Below, one piece after another: positions 1 to 8,618 of a stretch of DNA of 28,278 nucleotides. Location of the stretch: positions 25,079 to 53,356 of the forward strand of contig DOSU01000079.1 in the NCBI GenBank assembly GCA_003513895.1, given 5' to 3'. Both the position numbers and the translations under genes were made by a program. Below the pieces are notes generated by a model. That model did no database searches. It saw nothing but the letters and a program-made list of their open reading frames with translations, and was not told the origin of the DNA. This stretch comes from Rikenellaceae bacterium (lineage in GTDB: Bacteria; Bacteroidota; Bacteroidia; Bacteroidales; UBA932). Every line of letters begins with the position of its first letter. Positions within the stretch are counted from its first letter, which is position 1.

Positions 1-214
1 GAAATACAACTCCCCAGTTTGCCTGATTCTTGGAGCATATCGCAACTTTATCTCCTTTTTTTACACCACAGAGTTCGAAAACAATGTGAAGTTTTTCAAT
101 TCTACGGGCAACATCCCTGTAATGCAGAGTAATACCTTTATAGTCCGAGAGAGCAGGGCAATCCCAATTTTCTTTAAAGCTTTTCTCCAGTAAGTTGTTA
201 ACTGAATTTTCCAT
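1..214 (-). CDS. Acyl-CoA synthetase / AMP-dependent ligase, N-terminal fragment
   Basis: The gene starts with ATG at 214 and runs off the left edge, so only about 71 residues are visible. The peptide begins MENSVNNLLEKSF and contains DYKGITLHYRDVARRI followed by CGVKKGDKIAICSKNQ and NWGVVF. This is the characteristic N-terminus of the AMP-binding superfamily, in particular long-chain fatty-acid CoA ligases: a 'y.dva..i..l' helix, then 'gvkkGDkVAi..kN...W'. The ATP-binding motifs and substrate pocket lie outside the window, so the acyl substrate cannot be assigned. It follows the ABC exporter on the same strand after 14 nt and is probably its operon partner. Fatty-acid activation for membrane lipid synthesis would suit the lipid-exporter neighbour, but that is inference. 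Confidence 0.8.
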   Translation of the reverse strand, partial: MENSVNNLLEKSFKENWDCPALSDYKGITLHYRDVARRIEKLHIVFELCGVKKGDKVAICSKNQANWGVVF

Positions 215-228
215 ATTATTTTAAACCC

Positions 229-2055
229 TTATTCAAAGGTTTGGAGTTTACATAAATGTGAATATAGCCCTTTTTGCTGGATTAATTCAGAATGATTTCC
301 GGCCTCAACAATCTTTCCCTCCTTGAGCACAACGATTTCGTCTGCATGTTGTATTGTAGATAGGCGATGAGCTATCACAACTGATGTTCTGTTCTTCATG
401 AGATTTGTAAGTGCCTCCTGAACAAGTCTTTCGCTTTCTGTATCAAGAGCAGATGTGGCTTCGTCAAGAATCAGAATTGGAGGATTTTTAAGTACTGCTC
501 TTGCAATAGCAAGTCGTTGCCGCTGTCCTCCGGACAATTTACCTCCTCTGTCTCCTATGTTGGTCTGGTAGCCATTTTCCATTTGCACAATGAATTCGTG
601 TGCATTTGCTATTTGGGCCGCTTTTATAACATCTTCTTCCAGGACATTCTCCAAACCAAATGTTATGTTGTTGTAAACTGTATCATTGAAGAGAATTGCC
701 TCTTGCGTAACAATACCCATAAGACCTATTAAATCTTTTGGAGAGTAATGCCTGATGTCTGTTCCATCTATCATAATTGAGCCGGATGTTACATCATAAA
801 ACCGCGGGAGCAGATCGGCCAGTGTAGATTTCCCCGCTCCTGAAGGACCAACAAGCGCAATCATCTTTCCCTTTTCAATCTTAAGGTTGACATCTCTCAA
901 AACCGGTTCGTTTCCGTACCTGAAACAGACATCTCTGAACTCAATGTTCTCTTTGAATTCACTTATAGAAATTGGATTATCTGCTTTTTTTATTGCAATT
1001 TTTTCGTCAAGTATTGCAAAAATCCTGTCACCGGAAACTAGACCTCTTTGAATTAGAGCGTATGTATTCGAGATTGATTTTGCAGGTTCAAGTACCTTCC
1101 AGTACAAAGCAATATAAACAATAAGACTTGGCATATCCATTCCCAGGGATCCGTTCAGATGCAGGTATCCTGCAAAAAACAGAATTCCAACAGCTATTGA
1201 TATTCCGAAAAATTCAGAAAAAGGGCCTGCCATCTCCTGACGGTAGAACATCTTTTTGCTGGACTTCTTGTGTGATTCATTTGTTATTGAAAATGCCTTG
1301 CGCACATATCCCTGTGCATTAAATGCCTTTATTATTCTGGCCCCTGAAACAGCCTCTTCAAACTGGCTCAGTATCCTTCCTATGAGCATCTGGGAATCTG
1401 TTGCGTCTCTTCGGAGAGTTCTTGTTATTCTTGTAATTATGAATGCAGAAATTGGCAATGTTATAATCGTTACCAGTGTAAGCTTTGGCGACATGTAGAA
1501 TAGAGCTCCCAGAAATCCGAGCACCTGAAGAGGATCCCTGAAGATTATGTGAAAACTGTTTGCGACACTGTTCTGAACTTCGGTCACATCATTGGAAATA
1601 CTTGAAAGTATATCTCCTTTTCGCTTGGTGTTGAAGTAACCAACGTGAAGTGAAGATATTTTTGCAAAAAGGGCCTCCCTTATCCGCTGCATAATTGTAA
1701 CCCTCATTCTCACAAGAATTTTCTGTGACAGGTATTTTATAAAATCGGTAAGGAAAGTAAAAAGAACAAGCAAAATGCAAACAAAAGCAAGACCCTGCAA
1801 TATTCCGTTTGTGAATAAAATTTTTCCAAGATAAAACTCAAAAACTGAATTGATATAATCAAGCGATAGTGTAAACGGAGGTATACTCACGATTGATTTA
1901 ACTGTATCAGGCTGAAACAATACTGTAAGCAATGGCTTAAACAGTACAATGTTCACTACTCCAAATACCAGCGCAAGTATGCTCAGTATCATATAGGCCG
2001 GCCAGTAATGTCTGTACGGTTTTGCGTATGCCAATAATCTAAAAAATGTCTTCAT
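229..2055 (-). CDS. ABC exporter half-transporter, MsbA/multidrug type
   Basis: A 608-residue fused permease-ATPase, the usual length for homodimeric type IV ABC exporters such as MsbA. Residues about 1-320 hold six predicted membrane helices. The ATPase domain carries Walker A GPSGAGKST (403-411), the signature LSGGQ (507-511), Walker B ILILDE with D531-E532, and the H-loop in AHRLST. It would act in the inner membrane, using ATP to flip or export a lipid or hydrophobic compound. The lipid A flippase role is plausible because Bacteroidota MsbA-type proteins look like this, but several paralogues per genome are common, so no symbol is given. The start codon lies 3 nt after the DUF4834 stop, so the two are co-transcribed. 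The AMP-dependent ligase follows 14 nt downstream. Confidence 0.93.
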   Translation of the reverse strand: MKTFFRLLAYAKPYRHYWPAYMILSILALVFGVVNIVLFKPLLTVLFQPDTVKSIVSIPPFTLSLDYINSVFEFYLGKILFTNGILQGLAFVCILLVLFTFLTDFIKYLSQKILVRMRVTIMQRIREALFAKISSLHVGYFNTKRKGDILSSISNDVTEVQNSVANSFHIIFRDPLQVLGFLGALFYMSPKLTLVTIITLPISAFIITRITRTLRRDATDSQMLIGRILSQFEEAVSGARIIKAFNAQGYVRKAFSITNESHKKSSKKMFYRQEMAGPFSEFFGISIAVGILFFAGYLHLNGSLGMDMPSLIVYIALYWKVLEPAKSISNTYALIQRGLVSGDRIFAILDEKIAIKKADNPISISEFKENIEFRDVCFRYGNEPVLRDVNLKIEKGKMIALVGPSGAGKSTLADLLPRFYDVTSGSIMIDGTDIRHYSPKDLIGLMGIVTQEAILFNDTVYNNITFGLENVLEEDVIKAAQIANAHEFIVQMENGYQTNIGDRGGKLSGGQRQRLAIARAVLKNPPILILDEATSALDTESERLVQEALTNLMKNRTSVVIAHRLSTIQHADEIVVLKEGKIVEAGNHSELIQQKGLYSHLCKLQTFE

Positions 2056-2058
2056 CCC

Positions 2059-2325
2059 TTATTTTTCGTTGCTCTCTTTACTCTCTTCGTAATCTACATA
2101 CTCTCCAACAGAATCATCTACTACCTTTTCCCTAGTCTGGGTTTCGCTGATGATTGTTTCGCCCTCCTTCCGGATTTCTTCGTGATTGGAATATCCGGAT
2201 TGATTTGGATCCACAAATCCCCCGAATTTTTTCCTGATCCACCAGCGAAGCAAAAGTGGACCAAGCCTGCCGACAATCCAGAAAAGAACAACCGTAACAG
2301 CTATAAATGTAATAAATCCTTCCAT
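2059..2325 (-). CDS. Small membrane protein, DUF4834-like
   Basis: An 88-residue protein with one hydrophobic segment at the N-terminus (about residues 4-27). A basic patch RWWIRKKFGG follows, then a polar, acidic and probably disordered tail ending in ESKESNEK. This layout matches the DUF4834 family of Bacteroidota, which has no known function, but the family call is from memory of the pattern. The basic patch after the membrane segment predicts a cytoplasmic tail. Its start codon overlaps the stop of the upstream 766-aa gene by one base (TAATG), a typical sign of translational coupling. The ABC exporter begins 3 nt after its stop. The tight packing suggests a role tied to the exporter or envelope, but the sequence does not show one. 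Confidence 0.75.
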   Translation of the reverse strand: MEGFITFIAVTVVLFWIVGRLGPLLLRWWIRKKFGGFVDPNQSGYSNHEEIRKEGETIISETQTREKVVDDSVGEYVDYEESKESNEK

Positions 2326-4625
2326 TATTTTACTTTTTTGGTCTCACCGGTCTCCAGATTTAATTTGTAGTTTTTGTTTCCGGTCACTTTTACGATGACC
2401 TCGTTCTCGGAAACTACTTTTACCGGAGTGTTTGGCAATAGCTCAAACCTTTTCAACTCTCTTGTGACCTCTATTCCATTAATTGTGTATATTCTTGTTT
2501 TTAAAACAGTTCTAAGAACCCAGTATCTGTTTTTTCCGGCCTTTATGAGTTCTGGAAATGCCTTTATTGTCTCCTTGGTTGTGATATCTATCCATGCATC
2601 GAACGGCCTGCACTCCTTGTCGTAAAGCCTGAGTGTATTGTCGGTATGAAGCAGCATTATTGAAAATTCACCCTTTTCTCCGGTCTTAAAGATTTTGGGA
2701 CCTATGAGAACCAGCTCTTTTACCCTTTTGGGATAAGGATTAACAAAACGGCCAAGCCTGTCCAGCAGGAAGAGCTGGTTTCCGCTTGCAAAGAGCATTT
2801 GCAGTTTACCATTCCCAAACATATCCACTTGTTCTACATATCCTCTTATAGGAGTTGTGAATGGAACTGTCCAGATGCCTTTTTTATCCTTATCTGCCAG
2901 TTGCAGTTTGAAATTTGGAAGCTGAATAAGATACTCTGTCTCTCCGTTATTGAAATTCTTCACTTCAAAAGGTCCGGCGGGAACTTTTACTACGCTGTCC
3001 TTTTCCCAACCGGCAGGTTTACCGCTTTCCATAACCTTAGGCGATGGCAGTTTATCAACTTGTTGGGCGTAAAGAAGCAGTTCATATTTTATTTTACCAT
3101 CTTCGGGAATAAGCCGGAAGGAGGCAAATTCCAGGTTTGCCTGCTTTAATACATTTTCTACATCTTTTCTTAAAAGCGGTTTGAAAAATGAAACTACAGA
3201 ATCCTGCATACCTGTTGCATTCATGATTATTGATAGCGGACTTCCCTTAAAATCAATTTTTCCCGCAACAGGCGTTTGGTCTATAAAGTTTTCCATTGTA
3301 AAATTCAAGAATTTCCCTTTTGAAAATTCAGTTACTAAATCGGATGGTCCAATGATCATCCAGTCTCCTTTAATACAATAACTCTCTTCCCTGCAACTAT
3401 CAAATATTGAACCGAAAACCTCTTTCAAAACGCTTCGATGCTCAAATTTCCGGACAGAATCCTTTAATTCCTCAGTAGATCTGCTAAATAAAGAGAAAAA
3501 AAACTTTTTAACCCCGGACTGTTTTCCCATACGTATTAGCGAAACCCATTCAAGATTGCTACCGTATGGAATAGAAGCTATTGTAACCTCCTGAGGATTT
3601 AAAGAGAGAAACCATTCTCTGCCTTTATCGTTTACTTCCGGATTAAGACGTTTGTTAAGCTCTCTATAACCTCTGTAGGCAAAGAGATAACTGTCAAAGT
3701 TTGTAACAGGCATCGAAACGGAAATAAATGTATTAAAGGGGAGAATTTCAAATGCCCTGGAATCAACGCCGGTCATACCGGAAAAAGCCGAAGTGAAATT
3801 TCCTACTCCTTTGAAGTTTAGAAACTCTCCTTTAAAAAGATAACTGTTTTCCTCGAATTCTCCTTCGGCAACACTCCACGATGATAGTTTTGAAGCAAAG
3901 TCGGCATAGCCAAGATATTTCCCTGTTACCAGACCCGAAAAGAGTTTTCCTAAATTCTGATGATTTACAAACAAAATATTATCATTAAAAACCGTTCCCT
4001 TTGAAACTCTTGCAAAATCGGGATTGTCCATGACAGATGTTGCAGAATTGAGGTGCCTCACAGAAGACTCAGTGAGAATCGCAGAAGTTGATGCTATTAG
4101 GAATCCCTTATATATAGTAAAATCGACCCCTTTAACACTATACAAAACTGCTCCGTTAAATTTTCTTTCCGAAACACCCTCCGCTTCTTCCAAAAGTTTT
4201 TCCGACAATAATTGAGCGTTCTGTTCTTTACCAAGAGTAAGACAAAACAGAAGAGATACTTCTGATTTTGCAGAATAATGAACAGAAGTTATAGCATCCG
4301 AAGATGAAATGTATTTGAAAGCTGCTTCGCTTTTTGCCAGAAAATTAATTTTGTTTACAAATCGGTATAGAGGATTGTCCCTGTTAATAAATTTTGAGAA
4401 AAAGCTTTTCTGGTTAAAGTATGAGTCTTCAATTGTAAGCGGACTATTAAAAACATATACTGCAATTGCATCTACGGGAACAGCAAAAACACTTTTAAGT
4501 TCTCTGGCAGGAGCCTCTTCGCTTTTGTCTTTGATGTTTATCGTGTATTTTATAAACAAATACCCCGATACAACTACCAGCAATGCAATTGCCGACAATA
4601 TATATGTCTTTTTAGTTACTTTCAT
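2325..4625 (-). CDS. Membrane-anchored periplasmic protein of unknown function (766 aa)
   Basis: I do not recognise a named family. The protein starts MKVTKKTYILSAIALLV, has one membrane segment at about residues 7-27, and has no lipobox cysteine. It is probably an inner-membrane-anchored periplasmic protein. The N-terminal two thirds (roughly 45-540) are a long mixed alpha/beta region. The C-terminal region from about residue 590 contains DMFGNGKLQMLFAS (D601) followed by NQLFLLDRLGRFV. This 'D.fGNG+.q.lf...+.l.l+d..Gr' pattern resembles a blade of a PQQ/FG-GAP-type beta-propeller. The gene opens a four-gene run with DUF4834, the ABC exporter and an acyl ligase, read from the promoter at 4633-4663. 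The ATG at 4625 lies only 7 nt after the -7 element, so the message may have almost no leader. Confidence 0.8.
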   Translation of the reverse strand: MKVTKKTYILSAIALLVVVSGYLFIKYTINIKDKSEEAPARELKSVFAVPVDAIAVYVFNSPLTIEDSYFNQKSFFSKFINRDNPLYRFVNKINFLAKSEAAFKYISSSDAITSVHYSAKSEVSLLFCLTLGKEQNAQLLSEKLLEEAEGVSERKFNGAVLYSVKGVDFTIYKGFLIASTSAILTESSVRHLNSATSVMDNPDFARVSKGTVFNDNILFVNHQNLGKLFSGLVTGKYLGYADFASKLSSWSVAEGEFEENSYLFKGEFLNFKGVGNFTSAFSGMTGVDSRAFEILPFNTFISVSMPVTNFDSYLFAYRGYRELNKRLNPEVNDKGREWFLSLNPQEVTIASIPYGSNLEWVSLIRMGKQSGVKKFFFSLFSRSTEELKDSVRKFEHRSVLKEVFGSIFDSCREESYCIKGDWMIIGPSDLVTEFSKGKFLNFTMENFIDQTPVAGKIDFKGSPLSIIMNATGMQDSVVSFFKPLLRKDVENVLKQANLEFASFRLIPEDGKIKYELLLYAQQVDKLPSPKVMESGKPAGWEKDSVVKVPAGPFEVKNFNNGETEYLIQLPNFKLQLADKDKKGIWTVPFTTPIRGYVEQVDMFGNGKLQMLFASGNQLFLLDRLGRFVNPYPKRVKELVLIGPKIFKTGEKGEFSIMLLHTDNTLRLYDKECRPFDAWIDITTKETIKAFPELIKAGKNRYWVLRTVLKTRIYTINGIEVTRELKRFELLPNTPVKVVSENEVIVKVTGNKNYKLNLETGETKKVK

Positions 4626-4632
4626 GAACTTG

Positions 4633-4663
4633 CAAAGTTATTAAAATCTAAAAGATGAGCAAA
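4633..4663 (-). promoter_or_regulatory. Bacteroidota-type promoter of the 766-aa gene operon
   Basis: On the minus strand TTTG (4660-4663) is followed by exactly 19 nt and TAACTTTG (4633-4640). That is a full match to the Bacteroidota primary sigma consensus (TTTG, N19-21, TAnnTTTG). Transcription should start around 4626-4629, directly at or just before the ATG at 4625. Confidence 0.8.
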
Positions 4664-4695
4664 TAAGAAAAATAGATGATTTTCTTATTATTTTA

Positions 4696-4703
4696 TATAT
4701 TTG
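4696..4703 (+). promoter_or_regulatory. Possible -7 element for the glutamine synthetase gene
   Basis: TATATTTG matches the TAnnTTTG consensus and lies 54 nt before the ATG at 4758 in the divergent intergenic region. No TTTG-like -33 element is visible 19-21 nt upstream, and the region is very AT-rich, so this is only a candidate. Confidence 0.35.
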
Positions 4704-4757
4704 CCCAAGTTTTTAAAATAATTTATATTAAAATTCAATTAAAACAGTTACAAATTA

Positions 4758-6260
4758 ATGGATTCATTTGTAAAGTACAATATCAACCCGCTTGTTGCGC
4801 ATCTTAATAAGCACCCATATGAGTTTAATAAGAAAGACATAATTAAATTCATTATTGACAAAGAGATAAGAATTTTAAATTTCAGATATGTTGCGGCCGA
4901 CGGCAGGCTTAAAACGCTCAATTTCCCAATAACCAGCATGCAATATCTGGATTCACTACTCTCTTATGGTGAGCGTGTTGACGGTTCGAGCCTTTTCCCT
5001 TTTATAGAAGCCGGCTCGAGTGATTTATATGTTGTTCCAAGATATTCAACCTCATACTTGGACCCTTTTTCGGAAATACCTGCACTGGGTATTCTCTGCT
5101 CATATTTTACAAAAGAGGGGCTTCCTCTTGAAAGCGCTCCCGAGTATACCTTATTGAAAGCAAGCAAATCATTCACTAAAGCAACCGGCCTTAAATTCGA
5201 GGCTATGGGCGAACTGGAATTTTATATAATTGCCGATTCCAACGGACTTTATCCTACCGTTGATCAGAAGGGATATCACGAGAGTGAACCATATACAAAG
5301 TTTGAACATTTCCGCACAGAGGCGATGAAGTTAATTGCACAAACAGGCGGAATGATTAAATATGGTCACTCCGAGGTGGGTAATTTTACTCAAGACGGCA
5401 AAATTTTTGAACAAAACGAAATTGAGTTTCTGGTAAATCCTGTTGAGACGGCTGCAGACCAGCTTGTTATTGCGAAATGGATCATTCGTACTCTGGCATA
5501 TCAATATGGACTTGATGTTACCTTTACTCCTAAGATAACAGTCGGCAAAGCAGGCAGCGGACTTCATTTCCACACCAGAATGATGAAAGATGGAAAATCT
5601 GTTATGATTGAAAATGGAAAACTATCCGGCACTGCAAAAACTGCAATAGCCGGATATATGAAATGTGCCTCTTCTCTTACTGCATTCGGGAATACAAATC
5701 CCATATCATATTTCAGGCTTGTTCCTCATCAGGAAGCCCCAACAAGCATTTGCTGGGGAGACAGGAATCGCTCTGTACTTGTCCGCGTCCCGCTTGGCTG
5801 GACCGGAAGTACAAACATGATTTCAATTGCAAATCCAACAGAGCCTTCCGACAATAATGAAGGTGCCGACAAACAAACTGTTGAGATGCGCTCTCCGGAC
5901 GGATCTGCAGATATTTATCAAATGCTTGCAGGACTTGTTGTTGCCGCAAGAACCGGATTCGAAATGAAAAATGCCCTTGAAGTTGCAAAAAGGTGTTATG
6001 TGGATGTTAATATCCATGACAAAAAACACAATAAGCAATTAAATTCGCTTGAACAGCTTCCTTCTTCCTGTTACGAATCGGCAAACGAACTGGAGGAGAA
6101 AAGGAAAATTTACGAAAAGGACGGAGTGTTTGACAAACACCTTATCGATGGAATTATTACCAAACTCCGGTCATACAACGACAAGGATTTGCGAAAAGAT
6201 GTTGAGAACAGTCCGGAAAAAATGGCGGAACTTGTTGAAAGATATTACCACTGCGGTTAA
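4758..6260 (+). CDS. Glutamine synthetase family protein (type I-like)
   Basis: A 500-residue protein with the glutamine synthetase catalytic signatures in order. These are a metal-ligand strand (GELEFYI), a QNEIEFLVNP strand, GSGLHFH (266-272, with the ATP/metal-site histidine H270), VPHQEAP...CWGDRNRSVLVRVP, and VEMRSPDGSAD with the family's E and R. It would make glutamine from glutamate, ammonia and ATP in the cytoplasm. Length and N-terminus differ somewhat from E. coli GlnA (about 469 aa). The segment where GlnA has the adenylylated tyrosine (NLYDLP) reads NSLEQLP here, so regulation by adenylylation at that place looks impossible. A glutamine synthetase-like ligase for another amine cannot be excluded. 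It is transcribed divergently from the 766-aa gene and converges on recQ with shared stop bases. Confidence 0.85.
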   Translation: MDSFVKYNINPLVAHLNKHPYEFNKKDIIKFIIDKEIRILNFRYVAADGRLKTLNFPITSMQYLDSLLSYGERVDGSSLFPFIEAGSSDLYVVPRYSTSYLDPFSEIPALGILCSYFTKEGLPLESAPEYTLLKASKSFTKATGLKFEAMGELEFYIIADSNGLYPTVDQKGYHESEPYTKFEHFRTEAMKLIAQTGGMIKYGHSEVGNFTQDGKIFEQNEIEFLVNPVETAADQLVIAKWIIRTLAYQYGLDVTFTPKITVGKAGSGLHFHTRMMKDGKSVMIENGKLSGTAKTAIAGYMKCASSLTAFGNTNPISYFRLVPHQEAPTSICWGDRNRSVLVRVPLGWTGSTNMISIANPTEPSDNNEGADKQTVEMRSPDGSADIYQMLAGLVVAARTGFEMKNALEVAKRCYVDVNIHDKKHNKQLNSLEQLPSSCYESANELEEKRKIYEKDGVFDKHLIDGIITKLRSYNDKDLRKDVENSPEKMAELVERYYHCG

Positions 6261-8458
6261 TTCCCCAATTCAGACAAAAATTTGATTCGGACTAGTCTTA
6301 TTTCATCCTCGGTGTAGCCTTTTCCAAGTTCTTCCGTTGCCTCCTTCAGAGAGTCGGAAACTGCCTCAGTTCTAAAATATTGATAAATTTCATCTTCTTT
6401 ATCGTCATCAATTGTCTGGCGAATAAAGTAGTCGATGTTAATTTTTGTACCGGAATTAACAATTGCCTCAAGTTCATTCAGAATGTCTTCCATCTCTATT
6501 CCCTTTGATTCGGCAATGTCTTCGAGTGGCAGCTTTCTATCTATCCCGTTAATAATGTGTACCTTAATTGCAGATTTGTTTACAACCGATTTAACGACAA
6601 GGTCCATCGGCCTGTCAATCTCGTTCTCTTCGACATATTTTGAAATCAGTTCTACAAAATCTTTCCCGAATTTTTTTGCTTTTCCATCACCCACCCCTTG
6701 ACAGTTCTTCAGTTCTTCAATTGTGAGAGGATATAGTAATGACATATCCTCAAGAGAAGGGTCGCTAAAGATAACAAACGGAGGTAAATTAAGCCTCTTT
6801 GATGCAGAGTGTCTTAAGTCCTTGAGCATGGACAATAATACTTCATCTCCGCCGCCGGAAGATGACTTTGAATGACCCGGAGTTGAGATTTCATCATCGT
6901 CTTCGGTATCTGCAAACTCTCTGTCTTCGATGAGCATTACTGTATATGGATCTTTAAGGAAAGCCATCCCTTCCTGAGTGCTGGAGATTAAACCGTATTT
7001 TTCAATATCTTTATAAAGCAAGTGAAGGATAAGGGCCTGGCGGATTACTGCCATCCAGAATCTATGCCCCTTGGACTTTCCTATCCCAAATAGTTCCAGA
7101 GTATGGTGATTGTATGATTTTATAATTGAATTGCTTACTCCGGCGAGTATATTTGCAAGGTGCTCGGACTTGAACTGTTCTTTCATAGTAGAAATAAGCT
7201 CAATTACCAAAGCTATATCGTCCTTGCCGTCGAACTGCTTTTTAGGGAAAAGGCAGTTATCGCAGCAGCCGCAATTATCCTGTTTATAATCTTCTCCAAA
7301 ATAATTAAGAAGTACTTTTCTGCGGCAAATGCTGGATTCGGCATATGAGACAGTTTCCATGAGCAATTGACGACCAATCTCCTGTTCAGATATTGGTTTA
7401 CCCTGCATAAACTTCTCAAGCTTTTGAATATCCTTGTATGAGTAAAACGCAATGCACTGCCCTTCTCCACCGTCTCTGCCTGAACGTCCTGTCTCCTGAT
7501 AATAACTTTCAAGACTTTTCGGAATATCGTAGTGAATCACAAAACGGACATCCGGTTTGTCTATTCCCATTCCAAAAGCAATTGTCGCAACAATAACATC
7601 CACTCCTTCCATGAGAAAACTGTCCTGGTTTGATGCTCTTGTATATGCATCAAGACCAGCGTGATATGGCAGCGCTTTTATCCCGTTTACTACAAGCAAC
7701 TGGGCCACATCTTCAACTTTCTTCCTGCTAAGGCAATAAATTATTCCGGATTTCCCTTCATTCGCCTTTATAAATCTAATAATTTCCCTTTCGGTATTTG
7801 CTTTGTGTCTTATTTCATAATAGAGGTTGGGTCGATTGAATGAAGTCTTGAATACCATTGCATCCGACATGCCAAGATTTTTTTGAATGTCATTCTGAAC
7901 TTTCGGCGTCGCAGTCGCAGTAAGTGCAATAACCGGGGCCTTTCCTATCTCCTGGACTATAGGGTAAATTCGCCTGTATTCCGGCCGAAAATCGTGTCCC
8001 CATTCAGATATGCAGTGAGCTTCGTCCACAGCATAAAATGATATTGTAAGTTGCTTTAAAAAAGCGATGTTCTCTTCCTTTGTAAGAGACTCGGGAGCAA
8101 CATACAGTAACTTTGTTTGCCCCGACATTAAATCTTCCTTAACTTCCTGTATCTGAGCTTTATTAAGGGATGAATTTAAAAAATGGGCAATCCCCTCCCT
8201 CTCCTCGACAAAGCCCCTTATTGCATCAACCTGATTTTTCATAAGTGCAATCAGGGGTGATATTATAATTGCAACACCCGGCATTACCAAAGCGGGCAAC
8301 TGATAACAAAGGGATTTTCCTCCGCCTGTAGGCATAAGAACAAATGAATCGTTCCCATCAATAAGATGCTTTATAACTTCTTCCTGCTGACCCTTAAAAG
8401 AATCGAAGCCAAAAAACTCTTTAAGCTGTGTGTGCAGAAATTCTGAAGTTGTATGCAT
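6257..8458 (-). CDS. recQ: ATP-dependent DNA helicase RecQ
   Basis: A 733-residue superfamily 2 helicase that unwinds DNA 3'-5' in recombination and replication-fork repair. Visible in order: an N-terminal Q-motif region (FKGQQEEVI), Walker A PTGGGKS (43-49), DEAH box (145-148), the RecQ aromatic-rich segment HCISEWGHDFRPEY, helicase motif VI ETGRSGRDG, and zinc-binding cysteines C378, C396, C399 and C402 with an extra C398. A winged-helix region and an HRDC-like segment (EELKNCQGVGDGKAKKFG) follow. A further roughly 100-residue C-terminal helical extension resembles the HTH_40-type tail seen in Bacteroidota and Bacillota RecQ. It is longer than E. coli RecQ (about 609 aa) because of that tail. 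It converges on the glutamine synthetase gene with a 4-bp overlap. I see no good promoter upstream. Confidence 0.95.
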   Translation of the reverse strand: MHTTSEFLHTQLKEFFGFDSFKGQQEEVIKHLIDGNDSFVLMPTGGGKSLCYQLPALVMPGVAIIISPLIALMKNQVDAIRGFVEEREGIAHFLNSSLNKAQIQEVKEDLMSGQTKLLYVAPESLTKEENIAFLKQLTISFYAVDEAHCISEWGHDFRPEYRRIYPIVQEIGKAPVIALTATATPKVQNDIQKNLGMSDAMVFKTSFNRPNLYYEIRHKANTEREIIRFIKANEGKSGIIYCLSRKKVEDVAQLLVVNGIKALPYHAGLDAYTRASNQDSFLMEGVDVIVATIAFGMGIDKPDVRFVIHYDIPKSLESYYQETGRSGRDGGEGQCIAFYSYKDIQKLEKFMQGKPISEQEIGRQLLMETVSYAESSICRRKVLLNYFGEDYKQDNCGCCDNCLFPKKQFDGKDDIALVIELISTMKEQFKSEHLANILAGVSNSIIKSYNHHTLELFGIGKSKGHRFWMAVIRQALILHLLYKDIEKYGLISSTQEGMAFLKDPYTVMLIEDREFADTEDDDEISTPGHSKSSSGGGDEVLLSMLKDLRHSASKRLNLPPFVIFSDPSLEDMSLLYPLTIEELKNCQGVGDGKAKKFGKDFVELISKYVEENEIDRPMDLVVKSVVNKSAIKVHIINGIDRKLPLEDIAESKGIEMEDILNELEAIVNSGTKINIDYFIRQTIDDDKEDEIYQYFRTEAVSDSLKEATEELGKGYTEDEIRLVRIKFLSELGN

Positions 8459-8505
8459 ATATTATTTTAGAATCCAAAATATTTTAAAAAATTGGCAAAA
8501 AAACT

Positions 8506-8513
8506 TACCTTTG
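8506..8513 (+). promoter_or_regulatory. Probable -7 element of the ureohydrolase-nhaA operon
   Basis: TACCTTTG fits TAnnTTTG exactly; the -33 position (about 8482-8485) is only T-rich. It sits in the same 13-mer, AAACTTACCTTTG, as the better promoter at 20186. It implies a leader of about 100 nt before the ATG at 8619. Confidence 0.55.
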
Positions 8514-8542
8514 TCCCTCTAAGTTATTTATAAGTTTTATCA

Positions 8543-8577
8543 TCGCAAAATTTTCTTCAAATTATTTGAGGATGCGA
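8543..8577 (+). promoter_or_regulatory. Nested hairpin in the leader of the ureohydrolase gene
   Basis: CTTCAAA (8555-8561) pairs with TTTGAGG (8565-8571) around a TTA loop, with one T-G pair. An outer TCGCA (8543-8547) pairs with TGCGA (8573-8577). It lies between the predicted transcription start near 8518 and the start codon. No known riboswitch pattern was recognised. Confidence 0.35.
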
Positions 8578-8618
8578 AAGTACAACTTTTAATAATATAA
8601 CTGAAAAAGAGCATAACT

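Noticed and set aside
8518..8618. Guanidine or other riboswitch before the ureohydrolase gene
   Set aside because: The hairpin is short and AT-rich and none of the conserved loop motifs of the guanidine riboswitches could be seen.
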